Below, piece by piece: positions 8,439 through 16,000 of a stretch of 64,000 bases of DNA. The notes beneath the pieces were generated by a model that saw nothing but the letters and a program-made list of their open reading frames with translations, was not told the DNA's origin and did not search any database. Position 1 is the stretch's first letter. The number at the start of each line of letters is the position of its first letter. Origin of the DNA: Bacteroidota bacterium (GTDB lineage Bacteria > Bacteroidota > Bacteroidia > Bacteroidales > P3); the NCBI GenBank assembly GCA_023415495.1, contig JAEZKK010000023.1, positions 62,001-126,000 of the forward strand, in the 5' to 3' direction. The position numbers were made by a program, and so were the translations under genes.

Positions 8439-10577
8439 ATGAAAAGATTTTTAGTTAGTACATTATTAATTGTTAGTAGTTTACTATTATCACTAAACCT
8501 ATTCTCACAAGATAGACTATTTAAACTTGAGGATGTTCAAAATCCAAAATTTTATCCAAAAAGAGCTTATGATTTTAAGTTTATAGGAAATACAGACTAT
8601 TACACATTTACTAAGGATGGAAAATCTCTATTAAAGGGCGGAGCCAAGGAAGAAGCTAAGGAGTTTTTAAAATTAGAAGATTTAAAGCCAAATATACCTA
8701 ACTCCTTTATTGGAATCAAATATATTAGTGATAATGAATTTGTTTATATATCCACCAATGATAATCTCTGTGTATATGACTTTAATAAAAAGACTTCTAA
8801 GATTATTTCAAAAACAGATAAAGAGTGGTCTAATTCTGAAATAAATTACAATAATGGAAACATTGCTTTTAAGAAGGATAATAATTTATATATCCTAAAA
8901 GACAATAAAACAACTCAAATCACATTCGATGGCACTAATGATTTAGTTTATGGTGAGGTAGTTCATAGAAACGAGTTTGGCATAGACAAAGGATTGTATT
9001 GGAGTAATGATGGAGAAAAGCTTGCTTTCTATAAGATGGACCAATCCATGGTTACTGATTATCCTCTTGTAAATACAGGTGAAAGAATTGCAAAAAACAC
9101 TCCAGTAAAATATCCTATGGCAGGGATGAAATCTCATGAGGTATTAGTTGGAATATATGATATTAATACAAACAAGACAATATATCTTAAATCAAGAAAG
9201 GATGAAAGCGTAGAAGAGAGAGAAATGTATTTGACTAATATTGTTTTCTCTCCTGATAGTAAAAGAATTTACATCCAAAAACTAAATAGACTTCAAAACC
9301 ATTTAAAATTAGAAGCATATAATTCAACTACAGGTGAGTTAGAAAAAGTATTATTTGAAGAAAAATCTAATAAATACGTTGAGCCAGAAGCTCCAATTGT
9401 GTTTTTACCAAATAATCCAAATCAGTTCCTATTTTTAAGCGAAAGAGACAATTGGAATCATATTTATCTTTATGATATCAATGGTAATATGATTAAAAAG
9501 CTTGCCGAAGGAAAATGGATGGTTAATTCTATTGAAGGCTTTAATTCCAAAGGAGATGAAGTGTTTTTCTATGCTACAAAAGACTCTCCACTTGATAGAA
9601 ATTTCTATGGTGTAAATATTAAATCTGGAAAGATTAAAAGATATTCAATCGATAATGGTACTCATACAATAGCATTTAATTCTAAGGGGAATTTATTTAT
9701 TGACTCCTATTCAAATTACACAAATACGCCTTTTGCATCCGTTCTATTAGATTCTAAAGGCAAAAAATTGTATTCAATATTCAATAGCGAAGACCCATTA
9801 AAGAATATTGATATGCCAAAAATTGAAGTTGGAACAATTAAATCAAAGGATAATACTGATTTATATTATAGAATGTATAAGCCTCATAATTTCGATCCAA
9901 ACCACAAATACCCTGTTTTGGTTTATGTTTATGGTGGTCCACATGCACAATTAATAACTAATAGCTGGTTAGCAGGAGGTAATAATTTCTTTTTATTCTT
10001 AGCTCAACAAGGTTTTATTGTTTGGACTCTTGATTCCAGAGGTAGTGCTAATAGAGGGTTTGAATTTGAATCTTCAATATGGCATAATCTTGGAGTAATT
10101 GAGGTTAGCGACCAAATGGATGGGGTTGAATACTTAAAAAAACTTCCTTATGTAGATGCAAACAGAATTGGTGTAGATGGTTGGAGCTATGGTGGTTTTA
10201 TGACTATTTCATTGAAATTGAAAAATCCAGGAGTATTTAAAACTGCAACTGCAGGAGGTCCTGTTATTGATTGGAAATGGTATGAGATTATGTATGGAGA
10301 AAGGTATATGGGAAATCCTGAAAATAATCTAAAGGGGTATAAAGAGGCAAGCTTATTAAACCATGTAGATAAACTTGAGGGCAAATTAATGATAATCCAA
10401 GGAGCACAAGATAATGTTGTTGTACCTCAACACGCAATTGAGTTTATTAATAAATGTATTAAAAACCAAAAACAAGTTGACTTCTTCCTTTATCCAGACC
10501 ATGAACATAATGTTAGAGGAAAGGATAGAATTCATTTATACAGAAAAATTTACCAATATCACAAAGAGAATTTATAA
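8439..10577 (+). CDS. S9B prolyl peptidase (DPP4/PtpA family), signal peptide
   Basis: 712 residues with a signal peptide (SLLLSLNLFSQ), an N-terminal beta-propeller and a C-terminal alpha/beta hydrolase domain. The catalytic Ser583 is in GWSYGGF, Asp658 in GAQDN and His690 in DHEHNVRG. The substrate-amine region reads VVHRNEFGI with a single Glu, not the Tyr-Glu-Glu of classical DPP4. In Porphyromonas gingivalis prolyl tripeptidyl peptidase one Glu performs this role, so a tripeptidyl specificity is plausible (inference). It lacks a T9SS domain and is probably periplasmic. A second, more DPP4-like paralogue lies at 31210-33381. It is 12 bp upstream of riboflavin synthase. Confidence 0.92.
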   Translation: MKRFLVSTLLIVSSLLLSLNLFSQDRLFKLEDVQNPKFYPKRAYDFKFIGNTDYYTFTKDGKSLLKGGAKEEAKEFLKLEDLKPNIPNSFIGIKYISDNEFVYISTNDNLCVYDFNKKTSKIISKTDKEWSNSEINYNNGNIAFKKDNNLYILKDNKTTQITFDGTNDLVYGEVVHRNEFGIDKGLYWSNDGEKLAFYKMDQSMVTDYPLVNTGERIAKNTPVKYPMAGMKSHEVLVGIYDINTNKTIYLKSRKDESVEEREMYLTNIVFSPDSKRIYIQKLNRLQNHLKLEAYNSTTGELEKVLFEEKSNKYVEPEAPIVFLPNNPNQFLFLSERDNWNHIYLYDINGNMIKKLAEGKWMVNSIEGFNSKGDEVFFYATKDSPLDRNFYGVNIKSGKIKRYSIDNGTHTIAFNSKGNLFIDSYSNYTNTPFASVLLDSKGKKLYSIFNSEDPLKNIDMPKIEVGTIKSKDNTDLYYRMYKPHNFDPNHKYPVLVYVYGGPHAQLITNSWLAGGNNFFLFLAQQGFIVWTLDSRGSANRGFEFESSIWHNLGVIEVSDQMDGVEYLKKLPYVDANRIGVDGWSYGGFMTISLKLKNPGVFKTATAGGPVIDWKWYEIMYGERYMGNPENNLKGYKEASLLNHVDKLEGKLMIIQGAQDNVVVPQHAIEFINKCIKNQKQVDFFLYPDHEHNVRGKDRIHLYRKIYQYHKENL

Positions 10578-10589
10578 AAGAAAATAATT

Positions 10590-11198
10590 ATGTTTACAGG
10601 AATTATAGAAAATACATCGAAAGTAGTAAAGATAGAACAAGAAAATACAAACTACCATTTTACACTTCAAAATCCTCTTGCAAAGGAATTGAAAATAGAT
10701 CAAAGTTTTGCACATGACGGATGCTGTTTAACTATTGTAAATATTGATAAGGAAAGGGAAGAATACGTAGTAACTGCAATGAAGGAAACCATGGATAAAA
10801 CAAATCTATCATCATGGGAAGTTGGCTCAGAGATAAATGTAGAGCGTTCTATGAAGATGGATGGGAGGTTTGATGGTCATATTGTTCAAGGACATGTGGA
10901 TCAAACAGCAACATGTGTTAAGGTTGTCGATGAAAACGGTTCATGGAGATATTTCTTTGAATATGACAATACTAAAAACAATTTTACAGTTCCAAAAGGC
11001 TCAATATCTGTAAATGGAGTTAGCCTAACAGTAGTTGATTCTCAACCTGGATTATTCTCAGTTTCAATTATCCCTTACACTTACCAATTGACCAATTTCC
11101 ATAATTTCAAACCAGGTACAATTGTAAATATTGAATTTGATGTATTTGGAAAATATGTTCAAACCTTATTGGAACAGTATTTTGAAGCAAAGAAATAG
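10590..11198 (+). CDS. ribE: Riboflavin synthase, alpha subunit
   Basis: 202 residues with the two lumazine-binding repeats of the family. It starts MFTGIIENTSKVV, and the second repeat contains IVQGHVDQTATC and SISVNGVSLTVVD. The first repeat carries the conserved HDGCCLTIV. The enzyme dismutates two 6,7-dimethyl-8-ribityllumazine molecules to riboflavin, the last step of the pathway. Length is normal. It is flanked by the S9 peptidase (12 bp) and hflX, whose ATG follows its stop directly, so it is part of a mixed operon. No other rib genes and no FMN riboswitch are seen here. Confidence 0.96.
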   Translation: MFTGIIENTSKVVKIEQENTNYHFTLQNPLAKELKIDQSFAHDGCCLTIVNIDKEREEYVVTAMKETMDKTNLSSWEVGSEINVERSMKMDGRFDGHIVQGHVDQTATCVKVVDENGSWRYFFEYDNTKNNFTVPKGSISVNGVSLTVVDSQPGLFSVSIIPYTYQLTNFHNFKPGTIVNIEFDVFGKYVQTLLEQYFEAKK

Positions 11199-12389
11199 AT
11201 GATAGAAACAAGACAAGACCCCGATAGAGCTGTGATGGTTGGGATTTCAACCTATGAATCCCCTATTGAAAAAACTCACGAATATCTTGATGAATTAGCT
11301 TTTTTAATCGAGACCTCTGGAGGTGTTGCGGAAAAAAGATTTGTTCAAAGACTTCAATTTAAAGACCCTCGAACCTACATTGGGAGCGGGAAGCTTGAGG
11401 AGGTTAGGGAATATCTCGAAGCCTCAGGAATTGAATTTGTAGTATTTGACGATGAGTTAAGCCCTGCTCAAACAAGGAATATAGAAAATGTTCTAAAGTG
11501 TAATGTTATGGATAGGACGGCTCTTATTTTGAATATCTTTGCTCAACGTGCTCGAACATCACATGCAAGAACTCAGGTCGAACTTGCACAATATCAATAT
11601 CTACTCCCAAGATTAAAAAGAATGTGGACCCACTTAGATAGACAAAGAGGTGGAGGAGGATTGAATATGAGAGGTCCTGGGGAAACACAGATAGAAACGG
11701 ATAGGAGAATTGTGCTTGATAAGATTTCCTTACTAAAGGAGAAGCTAAAGGAAATTGACAAGCAAAAAATTGTTCAAAGAAAGAATAGAGATAGTTTGAT
11801 TAGGGTTGCCCTTGTTGGATATACCAATGTTGGGAAATCTACAATAATGAATCTATTAGCTAAGAGTGAAGTTTTTGCTGAAAATAAACTTTTTGCAACC
11901 TTGGATACCACTGTTAGAAAAGTAGTAATTGATAATCTTCCTTTCCTGCTTACTGATACAGTTGGATTTATTCGCAAACTTCCTCATGGGCTTGTGGAAT
12001 CCTTTAAATCAACCCTCGACGAAGTAAGAGAAGCTGATGTATTAATACATGTGGTAGATATCTCTCATTCAGGATTTGAAGAACAAATAGAGGTTGTTAA
12101 TCAGACTCTACAAGAGATTAAGGCTCATGACAAACCAATAATAATGGTATTTAATAAGATTGATGCCTATACTTATATAAAGAAGGATGAGGACGATATG
12201 ACTCCAATACTTAGAGAGAATTGGAGCTTAGAGGATCTAAAAGCTACATGGCTTGCAAAAGGAAAATATCCTTCATTCTTTATTTCTGCAAAGGAGAAAG
12301 AGAATATTGAGGAATTCAAATCTGCAATTTACAATACAATAAAACATTTACATGCAGTTAAGTATCCATACAATAATTTTCTTTACTAA
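11199..12389 (+). CDS. hflX: Ribosome-associated GTPase HflX
   Basis: 396 residues. The N-terminal HflX domain ends in the Gly-rich linker RGGGGLNMRGPGETQIETDR, which is diagnostic. The G domain follows with G1 GYTNVGKST near residue 207, G3 DTVGFIRKLPH and G4 NKID. HflX binds ribosomes and can split stalled or heat-damaged 70S particles. The start codon directly abuts the ribE stop, implying translational coupling. A perfect 20-bp tandem duplication follows the stop, before mscS. Confidence 0.96.
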   Translation: MIETRQDPDRAVMVGISTYESPIEKTHEYLDELAFLIETSGGVAEKRFVQRLQFKDPRTYIGSGKLEEVREYLEASGIEFVVFDDELSPAQTRNIENVLKCNVMDRTALILNIFAQRARTSHARTQVELAQYQYLLPRLKRMWTHLDRQRGGGGLNMRGPGETQIETDRRIVLDKISLLKEKLKEIDKQKIVQRKNRDSLIRVALVGYTNVGKSTIMNLLAKSEVFAENKLFATLDTTVRKVVIDNLPFLLTDTVGFIRKLPHGLVESFKSTLDEVREADVLIHVVDISHSGFEEQIEVVNQTLQEIKAHDKPIIMVFNKIDAYTYIKKDEDDMTPILRENWSLEDLKATWLAKGKYPSFFISAKEKENIEEFKSAIYNTIKHLHAVKYPYNNFLY

Positions 12390-12390
12390 A

Positions 12391-12430
12391 TAATAAATCT
12401 AAATTCAAAATAATAAATCTAAATTCAAAA
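12391..12430 (+). repeat. Perfect tandem duplication of 20 bp upstream of the MscS gene
   Basis: The unit TAATAAATCTAAATTCAAAA occurs twice without a mismatch (12391-12410 and 12411-12430) and fills almost the whole gap between hflX and the mechanosensitive-channel ATG at 12434. It carries TAA stops in every copy and no evident ribosome binding site. Confidence 0.97.
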
Positions 12431-12433
12431 ATC

Positions 12434-13270
12434 ATGCAAGACGAAATTCAAGGATTAAACTCTCAAACATGGGACTTTATAAAAGAAAAAGGCTTAGAAT
12501 TAATAATGGATTTTGGCCCGAAACTATTAATAGCCTTAATTATACTTATTGTAGGCTGGAAGCTTATTAGCATATTAAAAAACGGATTAAATAAAGTATT
12601 TATTAAAAGAGACTTAGATCCATCCCTAAGACCTTTTTTTATTTCTATAGTATCTGTCGGTCTTAAAATTCTTTTAATACTAAGTGTTGTTGGCACGGTA
12701 GGAATACCTATGACCTCATTTATTGCACTAATTGGTGCTGCAGGTCTCGCAATTGGTATGGCGTTTTCGGGGACATTAAGCAACGTTGCAGGGGGAATTA
12801 TTTTACTAATTATTCGTCCTTTCAAAGTTGGAGACTATATAGCTACACAAGGTTATGAAGGGACTGTAAAATCAATTTTAATATTCAACACTATTCTTAC
12901 AACTGTTGATAATAAAGTTGTTATTATCCCTAACGGAGCATTAGCAACTGGAAATATCATTAATTATTCTGCTATGGAAGACAGGAGATTAGATATCGTA
13001 GTAAGTGTTGAGCACGGAGTTGATATAATGCCTATTCAAGAGAACTTTTTAAAAATCATAAAGGAAGATAAAAGAATATTTTCTGACCCTGAACCCAAAA
13101 CTATAATCTCTATCTCAGACACATCAGTTGTTATTACAATAAGATTCTGGGTAAAAGGTTCTGACTATTGGGATGTAAATGGAGTAATGCATGAAAAAGT
13201 TTATAATTACCTAAGAGATAATAATATTGGAATTCCTTACCAAAAAGTAAACTTATTGAATAATAAATAA
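12434..13270 (+). CDS. Small-conductance mechanosensitive channel, MscS family
   Basis: 278 residues, close to the length of E. coli MscS. Three N-terminal membrane helices (about residues 22-45, 60-85 and 88-115) are followed by the pore-lining, Gly/Ala-rich TM3 segment GAAGLAIGMAFSGTLSNVAGG. The cytoplasmic beta domain then contains IRPFKVGDYIATQGYEGTV and VIIPNGALATGNIINYS. It opens under membrane tension to release solutes on osmotic downshift. It follows hflX after the 20-bp tandem repeat and precedes a flippase-like membrane protein by 20 bp. Confidence 0.95.
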   Translation: MQDEIQGLNSQTWDFIKEKGLELIMDFGPKLLIALIILIVGWKLISILKNGLNKVFIKRDLDPSLRPFFISIVSVGLKILLILSVVGTVGIPMTSFIALIGAAGLAIGMAFSGTLSNVAGGIILLIIRPFKVGDYIATQGYEGTVKSILIFNTILTTVDNKVVIIPNGALATGNIINYSAMEDRRLDIVVSVEHGVDIMPIQENFLKIIKEDKRIFSDPEPKTIISISDTSVVITIRFWVKGSDYWDVNGVMHEKVYNYLRDNNIGIPYQKVNLLNNK

Positions 13271-13290
13271 TACGTAACGAATTTTAATCT

Positions 13291-14496
13291 ATGAGTAAAA
13301 ATAGCCCCCTCAAACTCTTTACATTTAAGCGAATATTAATTCCTATTTTAATCGGTTTGGGGGTAGCTATTTTTATGGTTTACCAAGATATCAACGAACC
13401 AATAATTACGGAAACTGCCCTTGGACAAGGGACACATTATTGGTTTGACTCTAATAATGATGAAATTGTTCAAATCAATGAATTATTAGAGGTAGAAGGG
13501 AATAATAAGGGAAACTATAAAATTGAGAAGCAGACAAATATTATAAAGTCAATAATTAAAAACTGGACTTGGGCTTCAACTCTTTGCTTATTTATTGCAT
13601 TATTATTTACTGCCATGAGAGACCTAATGTATATGTATCGAATTAGGTTATTATCTGATAAACAGCTTTCATGGAGGCAAAGTTTTGAAATAATTATGCT
13701 ATGGGAGTTTGGCTCAGCAATAACTCCTTCAATTGTTGGAGGTTCAGCATTAGCTTTTTTTATAGTTTCATTAGAAGGAATACCACCTGGGAGAAGCACA
13801 GCTATTGTAATGATTACTGCTCTTTTAGATGAATTATTTTATATAGTTATCGCACCAATTACTATTTTAATAATAGGCTCGAATCTCGCCTTTGTAAATG
13901 ATTTTGATTTCAATCTCTTTGGCAATACCTATGGAGTTTTCTCAGTATTTCTTATGGGCTATGGTGTAATGTGCTTTTTGACCTTAGTAATTCTATTAGC
14001 AATATTTATCTCACCTAAGGGCTTTAAATACATATTATTAAAACTCTCAAGAAAAAGACTATTTAAGAAGATATCCAAGGGGATGGAGAAAATGGGGAAT
14101 GATGTAGTAATGTCATCAAAAGAATTTAGGGGTAAATCTTTTTGGTTTTGGACAAAAGCGTATTTAAGCACAGTGATCTCCTGGTCAAGCAGATTCTTAG
14201 CTGTTAACTTCCTTATTCTTGCCTTTACCCCTATTGGGAATCATTTATTGATTTTTGTTCGACAATTAGTTATGTGGATAATCCTTTTAATAAGTCCAAC
14301 ACCAGGTAGCAGTGGAGTTGCTGAATTTGCATTTCCAATATTCTTAGGCGAATTTCTCCCAATAGGCACTTCCACAACTCTATCAGTCCTTTGGCGAACA
14401 TACACCTATTACCCATACATAGTATTAGGACTAATAGTACTACCAATATGGACAAGCAGAATAATTAAAAGAAAAAGAGAAAGGCATTTAGATTAA
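13291..14496 (+). CDS. Flippase-like integral membrane protein (LPG synthase TM / UPF0104 family)
   Basis: 401 residues with about eight membrane helices. The conserved WEFGSAITPSIVGGSALAFF and the C-terminal LISPTPGSSGVAEFAF are signatures of the lysylphosphatidylglycerol-synthase membrane domain family (also AglD-like). The aminoacyl-transfer domain of MprF is absent, so only a lipid- or polyprenol-handling membrane role can be inferred. An unusual hydrophilic stretch of about 60 residues follows the first helix and probably lies outside the membrane. The last 9 bp overlap the 3' end of the convergent mpl gene. Confidence 0.85.
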   Translation: MSKNSPLKLFTFKRILIPILIGLGVAIFMVYQDINEPIITETALGQGTHYWFDSNNDEIVQINELLEVEGNNKGNYKIEKQTNIIKSIIKNWTWASTLCLFIALLFTAMRDLMYMYRIRLLSDKQLSWRQSFEIIMLWEFGSAITPSIVGGSALAFFIVSLEGIPPGRSTAIVMITALLDELFYIVIAPITILIIGSNLAFVNDFDFNLFGNTYGVFSVFLMGYGVMCFLTLVILLAIFISPKGFKYILLKLSRKRLFKKISKGMEKMGNDVVMSSKEFRGKSFWFWTKAYLSTVISWSSRFLAVNFLILAFTPIGNHLLIFVRQLVMWIILLISPTPGSSGVAEFAFPIFLGEFLPIGTSTTLSVLWRTYTYYPYIVLGLIVLPIWTSRIIKRKRERHLD

Positions 14497-15843
14497 TTGA
14501 TTTGCAAGTTCATCGAAGTTTATTCCATCAAAATTGCCGGAGCTCATCATTAATAGGTTTTTGTTCTCCCATTTTATTGTTTTGATATAATCTATTACCT
14601 CTGAGCTTTTGTTACAAATTATTATATCTTCTCTGTCGAATGCTGAGAATACTTGCTCCTTTGTTATTTCTTGCAATCCTTTATGTTCTATTGTTTTTGG
14701 ATTGAAATATACTATTGGCAAATCAGCCATATCCATAGCACCTTTATATTGTAATAGGAATTCTGAGGTTAGAGAGCTAAAAGTGTGTAATTCCATTGCT
14801 GCGACTAATTTCCTATCTGGGAATTGATTTTTAAGTGCCGAAATAGTAGCTTTTAGCTTGGATGGCGAGTGTGCAAAGTCCTTATATATAGCTACATTAT
14901 CATTTTCTTTTACTAATTCTAAGCGTTTCGAAGCTCCTGAGAAACTTTGTATTGCTTTGAGAAAATCATTATTGCTTATTCCTATCTCTTGGCATGCTAA
15001 CATTGCCCCATAGATATTCATAAGGTTATGTTCTCCAAACACTTTTAATATATATTCCTTACCCTCCCACTCTATTATTGTCTTACCTTTTTCTATCCTA
15101 TTTGGTATAATTCCATAAGGGAGTTTTTTAATTTCTTTTCTTGCTGAATTTACTATTTCCCTTACATTCTTATCCTCATTGCAGTAAATTAGCGACCCTT
15201 CTTTCTCTATCTTTTCACAGAAGATACTAAACTGCTCCTGATATATATCAAAGGTAGGGAATACATTAATATGATCCCATGCTATTCCACTTATTAAAGC
15301 AATATTAGGATTATATAAATGAAACTTAGGTCTTAAATCTATTGGGGAGGTAAGATACTCATCCCCTTCTAAAACCATATATTTGGCATTATCAGTTAGC
15401 TTTACCATTACCTCAAACCCCGAAAGCTGAGCTCCTACCATAAAATCTGCTTCTACTCCACAATGGTTTAGAGCATGGAGTATCATTGCTGTAATACTTG
15501 TTTTACCATGGCTGCCTCCTATTACTATTCTTATTTTTTCTTTAGACATCTCATACAGAAACTCTGGATAGGAATAGATTTTTAATCCCAGAGCTTGTGC
15601 CTTTAAGAGTTCAGGATTATCTTTTTTAGCATGCATCCCCAATACAATTGCATCCAAATCACTATTTATATTTTCCTCACTCCAACCAATACTCTTAGGT
15701 AATAATCCATACTTCTCTAATCTCGATTTAGCAGGGTCGAAAATCTCATCATCAGAACCTGTTATAAAATAACCTTTTTGTTTTAAGGCAATTGCAAGAT
15801 TATGCATTGCACTTCCACCTATAGCAATAAAATGTAATTTCAT
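14488..15843 (-). CDS. mpl: UDP-MurNAc:L-Ala-gamma-D-Glu-meso-DAP ligase (Mpl)
   Basis: 451 residues with the three Mur-ligase domains. The N-terminal Rossmann-like motif is FIAIGGSAMHNLAIALKQKG. The ATP-binding P-loop GGSHGKTSITAM lies near residues 109-120, and the C-terminal domain has KDFAHSPSKLKATI. The MHNLA and GMHAKKDNPEL features separate Mpl from MurC. The enzyme reattaches recovered tripeptide to UDP-MurNAc in peptidoglycan recycling, which implies meso-diaminopimelate in the wall. It is convergent with the flippase-like gene (9-bp overlap of 3' ends) and divergent from the strong promoter of the next T9SS gene. Confidence 0.94.
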   Translation of the reverse strand: MKLHFIAIGGSAMHNLAIALKQKGYFITGSDDEIFDPAKSRLEKYGLLPKSIGWSEENINSDLDAIVLGMHAKKDNPELLKAQALGLKIYSYPEFLYEMSKEKIRIVIGGSHGKTSITAMILHALNHCGVEADFMVGAQLSGFEVMVKLTDNAKYMVLEGDEYLTSPIDLRPKFHLYNPNIALISGIAWDHINVFPTFDIYQEQFSIFCEKIEKEGSLIYCNEDKNVREIVNSARKEIKKLPYGIIPNRIEKGKTIIEWEGKEYILKVFGEHNLMNIYGAMLACQEIGISNNDFLKAIQSFSGASKRLELVKENDNVAIYKDFAHSPSKLKATISALKNQFPDRKLVAAMELHTFSSLTSEFLLQYKGAMDMADLPIVYFNPKTIEHKGLQEITKEQVFSAFDREDIIICNKSSEVIDYIKTIKWENKNLLMMSSGNFDGINFDELANQLI

Positions 15844-15865
15844 GAATATTTGAATTTTAGTACAG

Positions 15866-15894
15866 CAAAATTAGTAATTTTCCGTCAGGAAAAT
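15866..15894 (-). promoter_or_regulatory. mpl -7 element with adjoining inverted repeat
   Basis: The minus-strand -7 element TAATTTTG occupies 15866-15873, about 23 bp before the mpl ATG. Directly upstream of it is a perfect 7-bp inverted repeat, ATTTTCC (15877-15883) and GGAAAAT (15888-15894), around a 4-bp centre. It sits where a repressor or activator could bind. No regulator is known. Confidence 0.45.
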
Positions 15895-15914
15895 GAAAAA
15901 AAAGACAAAAAAAG

Positions 15915-15945
15915 TTGCAATGAATAATAAGATGTAGTATATTTG
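15915..15945 (+). promoter_or_regulatory. Strong Bacteroidota promoter for the T9SS cargo gene
   Basis: TTG (15915-15917), then 20 bp, then TATATTTG (15938-15945) followed by CAAG. Both boxes and the spacing match the TTTG-N19-TAnnTTTG consensus. The leader to the ATG at 16001 is about 50 nt. Confidence 0.8.
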
Positions 15946-16000
15946 CAAGTTGGAAAAACATAATTAAGAACAAAAATAGTTTAACGAAAACAATTTAATC

